Assembly (NCBI RefSeq): GCF_003144195.1
Contig: NW_020290028.1
Span: 176,637-240,636, forward strand
Reading direction: 5' to 3'
Source of the DNA: Ceraceosorus guamensis
Lineage: Eukaryota; Basidiomycota; Exobasidiomycetes; Ceraceosorales; Ceraceosoraceae
DNA: 64,000 nt
Shown here: in pieces, positions 45,801 through 56,914 of the stretch
Layout: each line of letters begins with the position of its first letter
Position numbering within the stretch: position 1 is the first letter of the stretch
Program-made: the position numbers and the translations under genes
The notes under the pieces: model-generated
Databases searched by the model: none
What the model was told of the DNA's origin: nothing
The model's input: the letters and a program-made list of their open reading frames with translations, nothing else

Positions 45801-46471
45801 GTGGGATCGTCAACAAGGGGGAAGCTGATGGTGACGGCAGGATCTTGAACATCGCGGTAGTCCAAGCCCGCCTCAAAGTTGGACAAAGGAGTGGTGCAGC
45901 CCATGGAGTACGGCATGACCTTCAATCCCCTGTAAACCAGACCCTTTTGGTAGAGCTGACCAAAGACCCACCAAACCGATTCCATGAAGGTCTTGTCCAG
46001 GGTCTTGTAACCTCCATCAAAGTCGATCCACCTTCCCATCCTCTCCACTGTCGTCTTCCACTCTGCTTGGTAACGCATGACGATGGCTCTGCATTCCGCA
46101 TTGTACTTGTCGATGCCCATCTTCATGACATCTTCCTTGCCTGTGATGCCAAGCTTCTTGTCAATCTCGTGCTCTACCGGCAGACCATGGCAATCCCACC
46201 CGAATCGTCGCTCCACATGGTGTCCCGTGGAATGAGCGTGCCGTGTGACGATATCCTTGATGGTACCTGCTAGCAAGTGTCCATAGTGAGGCAGACCGGT
46301 GGCGAAGGGTGGACCATCAAAGAAAGTGAACAGAGGCTTGCCTTCAGATTGCCGCAGCGAAGTCTTGAAAGCATCGATGGATCTCCAATGAGCCAGAACC
46401 TGCTCCTCTTGTTCTGGAAATTTGAAAGGTGCCGCAGCGTCGTGAGGTGGAAAGTTATCCGCCGTGGCCAT
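42898..46471 (-). CDS. ILS1: Isoleucyl-tRNA synthetase, cytosolic
   Basis: Five exons: 46471-45548, 45467-45061, 44978-44146, 44054-43885, 43815-42898, giving 1,083 residues, the normal eukaryotic cytosolic length. It charges tRNA-Ile. Class I signatures: FFDGPPFATGLPHYGHLLAG (HIGH variant HYGH, about residues 50-69), WDCHGLPVEHEIDKKLG, the editing-domain TTPWTLPSNLGLCVHP with AWTTTP, GTGIVQQAPAFGDDDY, WFYTLLILGTHLF, and GKKMSKSARNYPDP (KMSKS near residue 607). The anticodon-binding part has LTNWYIRFNR. No mitochondrial presequence is seen. Four introns, with donors GTGAGT, GTAAGT, GTGAGC, GTGAGT. Confidence 0.97.
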
Positions 46472-48541
46472 GGCGCGAATGTATGCGTGGCAGAGGAGCT
46501 CGCTGCTCTGAATGGACCTTGGCTCTCCGCTGAGTCGCGAGGGTCAGGATGGTGGGACAAGCAAGATTGTGCCTGAGCAGTGCTAACTCGATCGGATGTG
46601 CAGCAGGCGCAGAGCTCAGTATTCTCTGGCGAGCGCTTAAGGAGCAGTTTATACGTGGCTGTCAATCCGTCTCGAGTGTCGGTGGTGAGATCCGAGAACT
46701 AGCTGTTCGTGAGTGACTCGAAGGAAGCTTTGCATCGAAAAGAAAGTTCGAGGTCCTACAGAACTCGATGAGAAGCTCGATCAAGTTTTCGAGACAATCA
46801 ACCTGTGACTCGCGACTCGCGACTCTTGACTCATCAGCTGTGACTCGTTCCTGTGACTCAAGACTCAAGACTCCCATGCGCCATTCACGATTTCTGAGTC
46901 AAGTGGTGAATATTCAATCGTGAATAAAGGTTTGCCTTCTCATCGCGCGCATCATGCCGAGTCACGAGATCAGTTTGATTCTTTGGCAAAGTTCGAGAAT
47001 GATCGATAGACGCAAAATCGACAGTGGTTCCCATGCATACACCGGCAAAACGTGCCTGCCGTTTGCGGTGCAACAGGGAGCGTGCGCCGCAATTATATAA
47101 GTGGACCCGAAGCCAAATTCATGATCCGAATTGTTGAACTGTGAACAATCTTGGAGCACGATTCGCCTCGATCCGCATTCGTCCAACTCTGAATCATGAA
47201 TCAAGAATCCTAGAAGCGTTTCCAGAATATGGCAATCGAATTCAAGATTGTGTGTCGAGAACACAGGTTTGCAGGCCACCGTAATTTAAATTGACTTTGC
47301 CATGAGTAGAAAGGCTCTGCATGCATGCAGCATATGTGCTGATTCAAGATTGCTTTGGCTGCCTGCCACTTGACTTGCATGTCAAGCATTCAAATTCTCT
47401 GATTTTCATGCACCGAACAAGCAAATCACTTCGCTCGAACGTTATACATTCAGAAGTCAGATTCGTGATTCTTGATTTTTAATTCAAGATTGGTGATTCA
47501 TGATTCTTGATTCAATTCGCGACGGTGCGGTCTTGAGCTTTGAGTGGATCGCACGCACGCTGTGCGAACTGACCGTGCTCTCTGCTGCTGTGTGGACAAC
47601 TGAATGTGGGTGCGGGGCGGAAAAGCCAGTCGCGAGTCGCAGTCAGGAGTTGAATATGATGGCGATCTTAAGCTTGCTGTCGGCTCTCGCTGTTCGCCAC
47701 GCTAACAGCAGATACCGGACACAAGTCGCTAAGTGATAGGCGCGGCGGCGTACGTCTCGCACTCATCACGAGCACCGCGTGCCGCGCAGCATCTGCGGTG
47801 GGGCCAGCAGACTGTTGTGACTGTAGCACGTCGTGCGTGCGCGCGCTGATGATTCACATTGGCTTTCGCTCGTGGCGTGCCTGTAAGGAAGTTCTAGGCA
47901 CGCACGCATGCGCACGCTGAATTGGTTCGTGACTGGCTCCTTTTGAGACAGGCTGGACCCCGCAGCCAACATCGGCTTTCTTCCTGATCACCACCATCTC
48001 CTCTAGCGCCTGTGGGCAGTCGCTCGGGTCAGATGGCTTCAATGACGCTCGGACTTGTCACAAGCGACTAGACAAGGCAAGATTTCAAATCCTCGTCACT
48101 TGGTAACACTGAGTACCGTCAACACCAAGCATTGGCATCGGCATCGTCACCGACCTTCCTCAAGATCACGCCCCAAGAGGGTGGTCGTGCCCCGTCAAGG
48201 AACGTGAGCTTTAAGCAGCAGACGTTACGTAGCGCGCGCGCGCTTCCTGTTTCTCTCTACACATCTCTTCCTTCCCACCATTCTCCTCATCGGACCTCAG
48301 CCGCTGAGATTGGAGCGCTTCTGTGCCAATCAGCTCGAATGCCACACAATTTTGTCTGAGCTCGGGCTCACCCGTCCCTTTCCTCAAGGCTAGCTCCAGG
48401 CGATCCGAGCAGCTTCAAGCCCTCCTCGAGGTGTGGTGAGTCTCGGGATCCCCTCAAATTTCGCACCTTCACACGCATGATTGTTCGTCCACAGAAATGC
48501 ATCTAATCAGCTTACCTCGCTTTTTCGGTTGCGTAGCCGCC
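46472..48541. other. Long divergent region between ILS1 and SET9, partly AT-rich
   Basis: 2.07 kb, the longest gene-free stretch. From 46680 to about 47520 it is packed with TGACTCAAGACTC, ATTCACGATT and GATTCTTGATT words and is AT-richer than its surroundings. Nearer SET9 it becomes CT-rich. Small frames at 47500-47736 and 48132-48359 match nothing. It may contain both promoters and possibly a replication origin (speculative). Confidence 0.5.
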
Positions 48542-51500
48542 ATGGAGGACATAGCTAGCGACGATGATCTGCTGTCCGACATCTTGCTCGAGTGAGTTTA
48601 CTTGCCTGATCCCTTCAGATGGCGTCTGCAAGTCACCGCTGATGAACGTACCCTCACTACAACCTGACAGTGGCCTCGAATTTGCGCCACCTATCTCGAC
48701 GCACAAGATGAATCAGACCTACAGGTCCCCTCGTTACGAGACAAGCTATATACTCGCGCTGCTCAAGCAGCGCGTGATCCTCGAGGCCGACATCAATGCG
48801 GCCTTGGAGGAGCTCAGCAGGTACGTAAACGAACTTGAAAGGAGTCGTTCGGTATCCGCAGGTCCGCCGGTCAAACGTCTTGACACACAGGTTTGGGCGC
48901 AACAAGAGGCTGACTAAACTTGCGTCCGTATGCCCTCGACAGGCTGCCCACCATTCAGCGGCATCTAGCAAAGAAGACTGAGCGTCAGGCTCAAGCGTTC
49001 TACGCGTAAGTGCTATCTGCTGATCTCAACCAATGTCTCTGCTCGCGGCACTCATGCGCTCAACCCACTATAGGCATGCGAGACGATACTTGGAGGCGTA
49101 CCTACCAGACACTGGCTATGAGTTCGCGCTAACCGCCAGGTACAAGCGCCAGCACCCCAGACGCTCCAGCATTGCTTCAACCAGCAAAGCTGGACCATCG
49201 ATCTTCAACGGCGACGCAGTTTCGAGCGCCGATGGATCGAGCAATGGCCGCAAAGCTCGCGGTCGTTTACCAGCGAATGGCGAGATGAATGGCGTGCAGC
49301 CGCCTGGGCACCCGCGCGCCGACCTGTGCGTGGTTGCGGTGCGCCCTTACAGAGCGGGTGACATCGTCCTGTGCAAAGGCGGACTAAAAGATCTTACCAA
49401 GGATGAGGATGTAGCGCTGCGCGAAGAGGCGGCTGCTAGTCGGGAATCGAGAAGCACCTCCAAGGCCTACAATGGAGTCCTTGGTCCTGGTCGAGATTTC
49501 TCCATCATCAGGAGCGCTCGGAAAGGCTGCAGCCAGCTTTTGCTGGGGCCGGCAAGATTCGTCAATGTGAGTGCAGATAGGCGCGTGACGCTGTCCTCGA
49601 TGGCCCTGGCGATTAAGGCCGCTTATGCTGCTGATCTCATCTCGCATCACCCCGCAGCACGACTGCAACGCGAACACCGAATTCTACCGCTTAGGTCAAA
49701 CCCAAATCGCTTTCAAAGCACTGAGGGCTATCGCAGTGAATGAGGAGGTGACCACATACTACGGCGATAACTACTTCGAATGGGGCAATGCGGAGTGCAT
49801 GTGTGCGACTTGCGAGGAGCGGGGCAAGGGAGCGTTTGCACCTGATCCCCAAGCAGCTGGCGCGGGAGCTGTGCATGGTGTTGATCGGGCTTCAGCGGAG
49901 GCCGATCTTGCCAGCGCCGATCTATCAGCGTTGACCAAGGAGCGGTCACCACCAGAAGAGGACGCGACGCCGAACGCCCGTCGATCACGAAGGCGCATCT
50001 CCATTCGCAAGCCTTTCACTCCAGACGAACATTCGCCCTCTCCTACACCCGCGCCAATTCAGGCCAGCGACAATTCGTCGTCTTCCTCGCTCGGCTCAGC
50101 TCGAGCACGAAACTATCATCCCTCGGATCGAGAGGATTCAAGGCTGTTGGATGCAAAGCCCGCATTAGGAGAGCACTTGACCTGCCTCACCTGTGGTGCT
50201 CAATTCTGGGCCCCAGAGACATGGTGGAAGCCTGACGAGTGTCGGCGCTGTGAGAGGCATTACCGAATTTTTAAAGCGGACTGGCCTTCTCGCAAGCCAA
50301 GGGAACCGAACTTTGGAGGACTGGCTGAGTTGCGCGCGTACCCTGGTCGGCCCTCCATGAAGGGTCGTCAAAAGAGAGGCGCTGCGGAGGGCGACCCAGA
50401 TTTCGACGAGCCCGCCATCAGTCCAGCGTCGTTTCGACGCGAACCTCGAATCCTCACTCAGCAAGGCCGACCTGCGAAACGGCGAGCTGTCGCCACACAT
50501 TCTCCCGCCGAAGACACATCTTCGACGTCCACTCCGGTCAAGCTCAGCCCTCTCAGAGATCCAGTCCCGGCCTCTTCAAATCTGTCATCACCGCCTGCGA
50601 CCTCCTCGAGCTCAGACCACATTAAGCGGAAAAAGGCGCGAGCCGTAGCGGTAAAGACTGACATTGCAGATGAAGGGACGCAAACTGACGAGGATGCAAT
50701 CGATCGCGCGCTGACGACACAGACGTCGATCCCGCGAGACCGGCCAGCGAACAAGCCTGTGGGTGACTCTGATTCAGAGCTGTCGGACCCCTCAACCGGT
50801 CACGGAGTTGACGAGGATGCGCGGCAGCGCCAAGGTTCGCAGAGCGCACCACGCGCAAAGTCGCATCGCAAGCGCGAGCTTGAGGTATCCGATTCGGACA
50901 GCGACTTACCTTCAGCGCCTAAGATGTTGGGTCCTCAGGCTCGGACAGAGGCGCTTGCGATGTTTTGGGGAGCAGAGCCAGGTGGTCGACGCGCTCGCAA
51001 GCCAGCACCAAAAGGGCCCGAGAATCTTGCCGCGTCCGTGCGACGGAACAGCGGGAGCACGAGTAGGGACAAAGTCCCCAGTCTCTCTTCTCTTTCAGGC
51101 CGGGGTCACAAGCGAAGCGGTAGTGGTACCTCAGTGCAGACTCGCCGATCTCTCGAACCTCCGCACCACTCGTCTCCGGACAAGGACGATGAAGACGTGC
51201 AGTCCAAGCGCAGTGGACGGAAGATGCGCATAGCTTCATCGGCCTCTGCTGAGGAGGACCCTGACCTGACTGCACCGACGTCGGCGCGGACGTCGGAGCA
51301 AGCCGAACTGCCCCAGCGCCGCGAGGGCGATGTGGACGAGCCGGTTGGGACCTCTACGGGGAGCGAGCGTGTCGCCGGAATCGCTTCATCAGAGGCGAGC
51401 ACTGAGTCGCTGGACTCTAACGGGATGAGGGTAGGTCTTGCCACATCTGGCACTGCGCGCACATCGATCAAGAACCTTGCCCTCTTTTGGTCGGCCGGAG

Positions 51501-52543
51501 TAGAGGAGGGTGGCAGCAGACTTCGTCGCAGGACGCAGAAGGAGCCTGCAGCTTTGACGCCTCCTCAAGAGCGCGCAATCAAGAAGACCAGGAGTTCCGC
51601 GAGTTTGACTGGCTCGAGAGGAAAGAATGGCTCACCCACTTCCAGCGAGTCTGAGGGTCGCAGCGCTACGCCCGATAGCAGGGCCTCGAGAATGAGCAAC
51701 ACTTCTGTCCGGTTGCCCAGTGCTCGCCCTTCTTATGGCGATGGCAATCTGGGGCACGGGGCCCAAATTTCGCAGCCTAGGAGCCGCTCAGGCTCACACC
51801 AAAGTGGCGCTCCGCCCAATGGGTTGGAAGACCTTTCTCCAGCGAACAGCAGCATGGGCTCGCGCAGTGCAGGTCCGTCTAGCAGCGTGGGTTGGCACTC
51901 AGCTTCGCATGCTACTGGCAGCGCCCACAGAACTGCAACAGCGGGTGTCACAACTCCTTTACCTGCAACGTTGGTTGGGCGAGCATCTCAAACTTCTCCT
52001 TTAGCAGGCCCGCATCCGAAGCTTGGCCCAGGTCGACCATTGCAGCCTGGGCAGCCGATGCGGAAGAATCTGCGGTGGGGCTCTGGAAAAGCGTCAGCGA
52101 GTCGACCTTTGCCTTCTGTGCAAGCCGCCTCATCCACAAGTCCTGCTCCTGGTCTTCCTAAATCGTCGGACGCTAATTCGCGCCCAGCGCACGAGGAAGC
52201 GAGAACGGACTTGTCCAAGGCTGAATCAGTAGGCACGAATGGCGCGAGTAGCAAAGCGCCAACTTCGACAGCACCTTTGGGTAGCAGTATGCATGCGCAG
52301 CAGGGATCGCTCGTCAGCACCACGCATGGTAACGTTGCGATCAAGCAGGGCTCGCCCGCGCTACCGAACGCAGTGCCTTGGTCAACCTCTATGAAGAGCA
52401 CGTTTGGGCAGCCACATGCTGCCATCAAATCAGAAGATGTGGAGCTGTCAGATGATCATTTGGGCATAAGCGGAGCAGCTGCACCCTCAACATTAGCCAC
52501 TGTCCAGGCCCACGATCGCGACGCGGTCGATGCCGGTCGGTAA
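48542..52543 (+). CDS. SET9: SET-domain histone H4-K20 methyltransferase (Set9/SUV420 type)
   Basis: Five exons: 48542-48591, 48671-48820, 48943-49005, 49074-49566, 49658-52543, giving 1,213 residues. The ATG sits in GCCGCCATGG. Residues ~20-110 are the helical N-domain typical of SUV420 (SYILALLKQRVILEADINAALEEL, RYLEAYLPDTGYEF). The SET core shows GPARFVNHDCNANTEF, spanning the exon 4/5 junction, then TTYYGDNYFEWGNAECMCATC. A zinc-ribbon-like CLTCGAQFWAPETWWK...CRRCERHYRIF follows near residue 427, as in fungal Set9. The last ~750 residues are Ser/Pro/Arg-rich and disordered, with two related short blocks, LAMFWGAEPGG and LALFWSAGVEEGG, about 176 residues apart. Set9 methylates H4K20 and supports DNA-damage checkpoint signalling in fission yeast. 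Confidence 0.93.
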
Positions 52544-52809
52544 TGAGACATGGGCTTAGAATTGGTTCGATACGCCTGATGATTCGGCCATGCAGGCGAG
52601 CGTACTTCAACATCTCATGACGAGTTTTGCAAGACGACCTCTTGTATCACCACAAATGCACACAGCTGGGTTTGTGTCTTTTCAAACGTGATGTTGACTC
52701 CTCGAATTGTGTCGACAGCATGGGTAACAAGTAAATCATGGATGCGTGACCAGACAAGTATGCAAAGCGTATGAAGATGCTGAAGGAAGTGGTCTGATCG
52801 CCAGTCGCA

Positions 52810-55800
52810 TCAACGCCCCCCATAACCGTTGGGCACGCGTTTCTTCTGCGAAGTGGAGCTGACCGTCTTCTTGCCAGCTTTCTTGTCTCGGCGTTCTGTA
52901 ATTTAAGAACAAGGCGCGATGTTCAGTCGAGGTCCAAGTTACCGTATTGCCACAAACAACGCAACGGGCAAGATGGCACTCTTTCAACTCACTCTGCGCT
53001 CGCATTTCTTTCTTTTGCCTCCTATCGACCAATCTGTAGCGGCCCTTGACGCCTTTGGGTCGGCCTTTGAGACCCCGATTCGGACCTCTGGCAACGACGG
53101 TGGTGATCTGTCTTTTCTTTGTGGGTTTATTAGCCTTGCTGAGTACCTTTTCAATGTCCTTGGCCTTCTCTCTTTCGGAAACGTCGACGGTATCGTTCAA
53201 GTTGTCGGCCTTCTTCCTCGCCTTCTCCAGCCTTTGGGCAGCCTTGAATTTTTTGCGCGCTTTCGCTTCCGCAATCTTCTTGATTGGTCGAGCATCTAGC
53301 GCTCGTTGACGAGCCCGCAGAGCGGCCATGGCTTCCTTGGTGATTGGCACGTTGGCCTTGTAGTGCTTTCCTTCATCCTCCAAGAACCACGCTGGCAGAT
53401 CTGCAGTCTTCTCGGCAAAGTTATGTTTGGAGAAGCCCATGTCTATCAAATCCGACTTGGTCTTTTCACGATTCACCAACTGCTGAGCAAGCGTCATGGC
53501 CTCGGCGGTGGTCAGGCCTTTCCCTGTGTGTGCAATCAAACGCGTCCAGTCAGCTGTCGGCTCTGCTACCTGCCTCTGTCTCTCTGACCGACCCGCTCCT
53601 TTGCACTCACGCTCAATCAGCTTTCGCTTCACTTCATCTTGATCCTCATCGCCATAACGCCATTCTCCTTCAAAGTCGTCCATGTCTTCGTCGGCCACGT
53701 TGCGAGGCACTACTTCAACATCAGAATCCATCTCTTCATCTTCATCTCCATTACCACCCTCGTCGTCTTCTTCTTCTTCGCTACTATCATCTCCTTCTTG
53801 CGGGCTGCCCTCCTCCTCCTCATCCTCGTCATAATCGTGATCGCCGGCTCCAAAGTCCAGACCATTCACTCCTTTGAACAGAGGATTGTCGAACCATATG
53901 GCGGCCTGTCTGCTTTGCCTTGCCTGTCGGTCCGTCCCTTTTTCCAAGGTCGTAACCAGATTGCCAGTCTCAATTTCCTCGTCATCCGAGTCTTGCTCCT
54001 GCGCCTTGGCTTTCCTTTTCAAAGCACTGTTGGGCTCTCGACTTCCATTCGAGGCTGCAAGCACTGCCTTGCGGTGCTCCAAATCTTCAAGATCAGACTC
54101 CTCATCGTCGGTGTTGTAAGTCTCTTCCTTCATTTTGCGCCTCGTGACCAAGTCATAGCCGCCCTCGCTCTCTTCTTCGCTGTCATCGGCTTGCCCTTCC
54201 TGCGCAGGCTCGCTGAACCCATTCCACTCCTCTCTATTTTGATTGGCTTTCCGCGCTTCGCGTGCTCTCCACTTCGCGTCCCGTTCCGCCACCCTCTCCT
54301 TGTACGCAACATACGCGGCATCGAGTCCTCCCTGCAGCCTGTCCAGTCTTTCCAGCTCATTTTCGGATTTGTCATCCTCTTCCGACTGGGATTCCCCTTC
54401 AGAGCTGTCGTCAGAAGCGGAGGATTGCCTTCTATGAGTCAGGTCAAAGACATCCTCCGTGCCTCCTTGCAAGGTCTCATCAGTGATCTCCTGACCAATG
54501 TCCATAGGAGTGTTCATGTGAAGCTGCATCTTGAGGACTTTTCTCGCTCTAGCTTCATTCCGCTTCCTTCTCTCCTTCCTCAAAGCTTTGTTGCGCTCTT
54601 CATTGAGCCTCTCCAACTCTTCCCCGATCTCTTGGTCTGAGTCCACAGGCTCCTTCGACTCCTCTTCAACCACCTCGACTGTGCTCTCTCCGGGTTTCTT
54701 GACGGGTGCTTCTAGACCCAAATGCTCACGCATGGCGATGCGCCACCTGAGCAGATTCCTAAAATCACCTTTGCCCAGCACCTTGAGATCTGCACAGCAT
54801 GCTTTGATGTCCTCGGTAGTCTTTTCGTGTGCCAAAAGTCTGATATTATTGCAGGTGCATTCAATCAGCAAGAGAAACTTACGTCGATTGCATCATGGAC
54901 AGCGGGGCGACTTACTCCTTATCTGCGGCGTCCTTAAAGGTGATCTCATTGTTTGCGCCAAGCCCATCGATTGCGTGAGGTCCTTCCACCCACTTGCGGG
55001 CCGGGAGAGCGGAGTACAGAATATGTACGCCGTCGTCATATCCTTCCCTCTTCCTCCTCTGTTTCTCGGGCTGAAGCACGTTGATTTGCGCGCTGGCACC
55101 CTTTTCCCCCTTGAGGGGCAGGACGGGTGTGGAACCTTCGGCTTGTCCGTCTTGAGCAGCTGCGACAGCGTCGACATCCCTCAAAGCGGCTGGATCCAGA
55201 TCTTTGAAGACATGCTTCGGATCCAAGAAACGGGGATCAACCCTCTTGGGAGCCTTGTACTCCGTGCATACCACGAAGATCTCAGCGGATACGTTTCGAC
55301 TAGAGGGCGGCTTGGTTGCTTCCACTGAGCCAAACAGCTGATTGAAGACCCAGAGAAGATTGTTGTAATCTTTGGATCGGAAGACCTTGGTCACGAAGGA
55401 TCCACCAGGAGCGAGGAATTCGACTGCAAGACGCAATGAGGCAAGCACGAGCTCGGCTTGCTGATATGCATCTTGCACCCAAGCTGTACCAACATTTGGA
55501 GCACCATCATGCAAAACGCTATCGAACGTGGGATGAGCCTCAGCGTTGTCCTCCAAGACAGCTTTCTACGTGTGCTGATGCATCTGAGACTTACATGTCA
55601 GCTTTCCAGTCCTTCAGCTCATTCCGCAGCTGATCACGGCATCTGAAGCTGTTGATATCCTCGGCAAAAGTGACGCATCTAGGAATTGGCTTGATCGGTA
55701 CCAAGTCCACACCGACGATCAAGCTGCTGGGTGGCATATACTTGCTCGCCACTTGCAGCCAACCACCAGGTGCAGCACAGAGATCGATGCAGCATCGGGC

Positions 55801-56025
55801 TCCCTCCAAAAAGTTGAACTTCTTGTTCAACTGTACCAGCTTGAACGCAGCTCGAGATCGGAAACCTTGCTCCTTGGCAAGCCAATAGAACTTGTCCAGA
55901 CGACTACAAATCGGGCACGCGGCGTTAGTCACCTTGCAGAAGTGGACCACTTCGGCTACTTGCTGTCAGCTCTTGAGCCGCACTACTTACCCCTTGGCCG
56001 TCTTCTTCTCGTGCTTCTTACCCAT
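52810..56025 (-). CDS. SPB1: AdoMet-dependent 27S pre-rRNA methyltransferase SPB1
   Basis: Five exons: 56025-55991, 55903-55595, 55518-54916, 54839-52993, 52895-52810, giving 959 residues. SPB1 is a nucleolar 2'-O-methyltransferase of large-subunit pre-rRNA. The FtsJ domain (about 20-210) has [19 protein letters not shown] (from Asp52), [22 protein letters not shown] and AEIFVVC, containing the K-D-K-E catalytic tetrad. The middle has [18 protein letters not shown] strongly acidic Asp/Glu stretch (about 640-700) precedes the Spb1 C-terminal domain (FMDF-type [41 protein letters not shown]), ending NGYGGR. Short first exon (35 nt). Divergent from AKR1, 889 bp apart. Confidence 0.96.
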
Positions 56026-56914
56026 TCTGGCGTGGGGTCGTTGTACGAGAGGAGGTTGAGTCCTTGTGAAATCTCCAGCACAACTCCCGAAGGAGAGGCT
56101 TCGGCGAGCTGTAGATCAGGCGGTAGCAGAGGGAGCTTGACAGGTGGCAACAATCGACTTGCTATCGTGGACTAGCGGTCGAAAGGGGATCAGGTAGTGC
56201 ACCGCCGCCGAGATGATGTCTTTGAGATCTGCTGTCAGAGCCAAGACAGTCACCAAATTCCGTTGGAGACGGTGAGGTGTAGTTGCCTAGACGTGTATGC
56301 GTGTAGAAGTGTGGCCTTGAATGCGGGCCGATCGCGACAGAGCCTCCGCTCGACACTGAACGATTTGGGGGCGTTGTCTGCCAGAAGAGGATGATGAGCA
56401 AAACGGCTCATTGCAACTCATCTGAATCACCAAATGTATCTTCGAATTGTTGTCTAGCTGCTATGCTGTATGACCGCTCTGTATGCGTGCTGTGCCTGCG
56501 TCAAACAAAATTTGCCCAGCGCGACGGCTCTCGTGCGAGAAATTGTGCGCGGAGCGCCACAGCCCGCCGGCTCCCGCATGCATGTCATTCCGACCCAAGG
56601 GGCCGCTGGTGGTTCCTCCTGGCTATAGATGTTTCGAGCTCACGAACCACATGTAGCGTGCTCCCGCTTCTCAAAACCGAAGGGCGTGTACATTCGCACT
56701 GAGTGGATAATTAGTCCTCAGCAAGACTCACTTCGATCATCAGCTTGGCACTCCCCTGATCTGGCCAAGCCAAGGCGAGCGCGTGAAGCCTTTGACTCTC
56801 GAACTTTCCCTCGTCTGGCGTCTTCTGCACCCGGCAACACAATCAGCTGTTCATGAACGCCCAAGTGTCCGTCTTCCAACCATACAGCACGCTGCGCTTC
56901 GAGAATCCGAAATC
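56026..56914. other. Divergent region between SPB1 and AKR1
   Basis: 889 bp that must carry both promoters. No coding sequence, RNA gene or repeat recognised. Confidence 0.5.

Noticed and set aside
53639-54640. 333-residue plus-strand open frame
   Set aside because: Exact antisense of SPB1 exon 4; hydrophobic composition results from reverse reading of acidic and basic codons.
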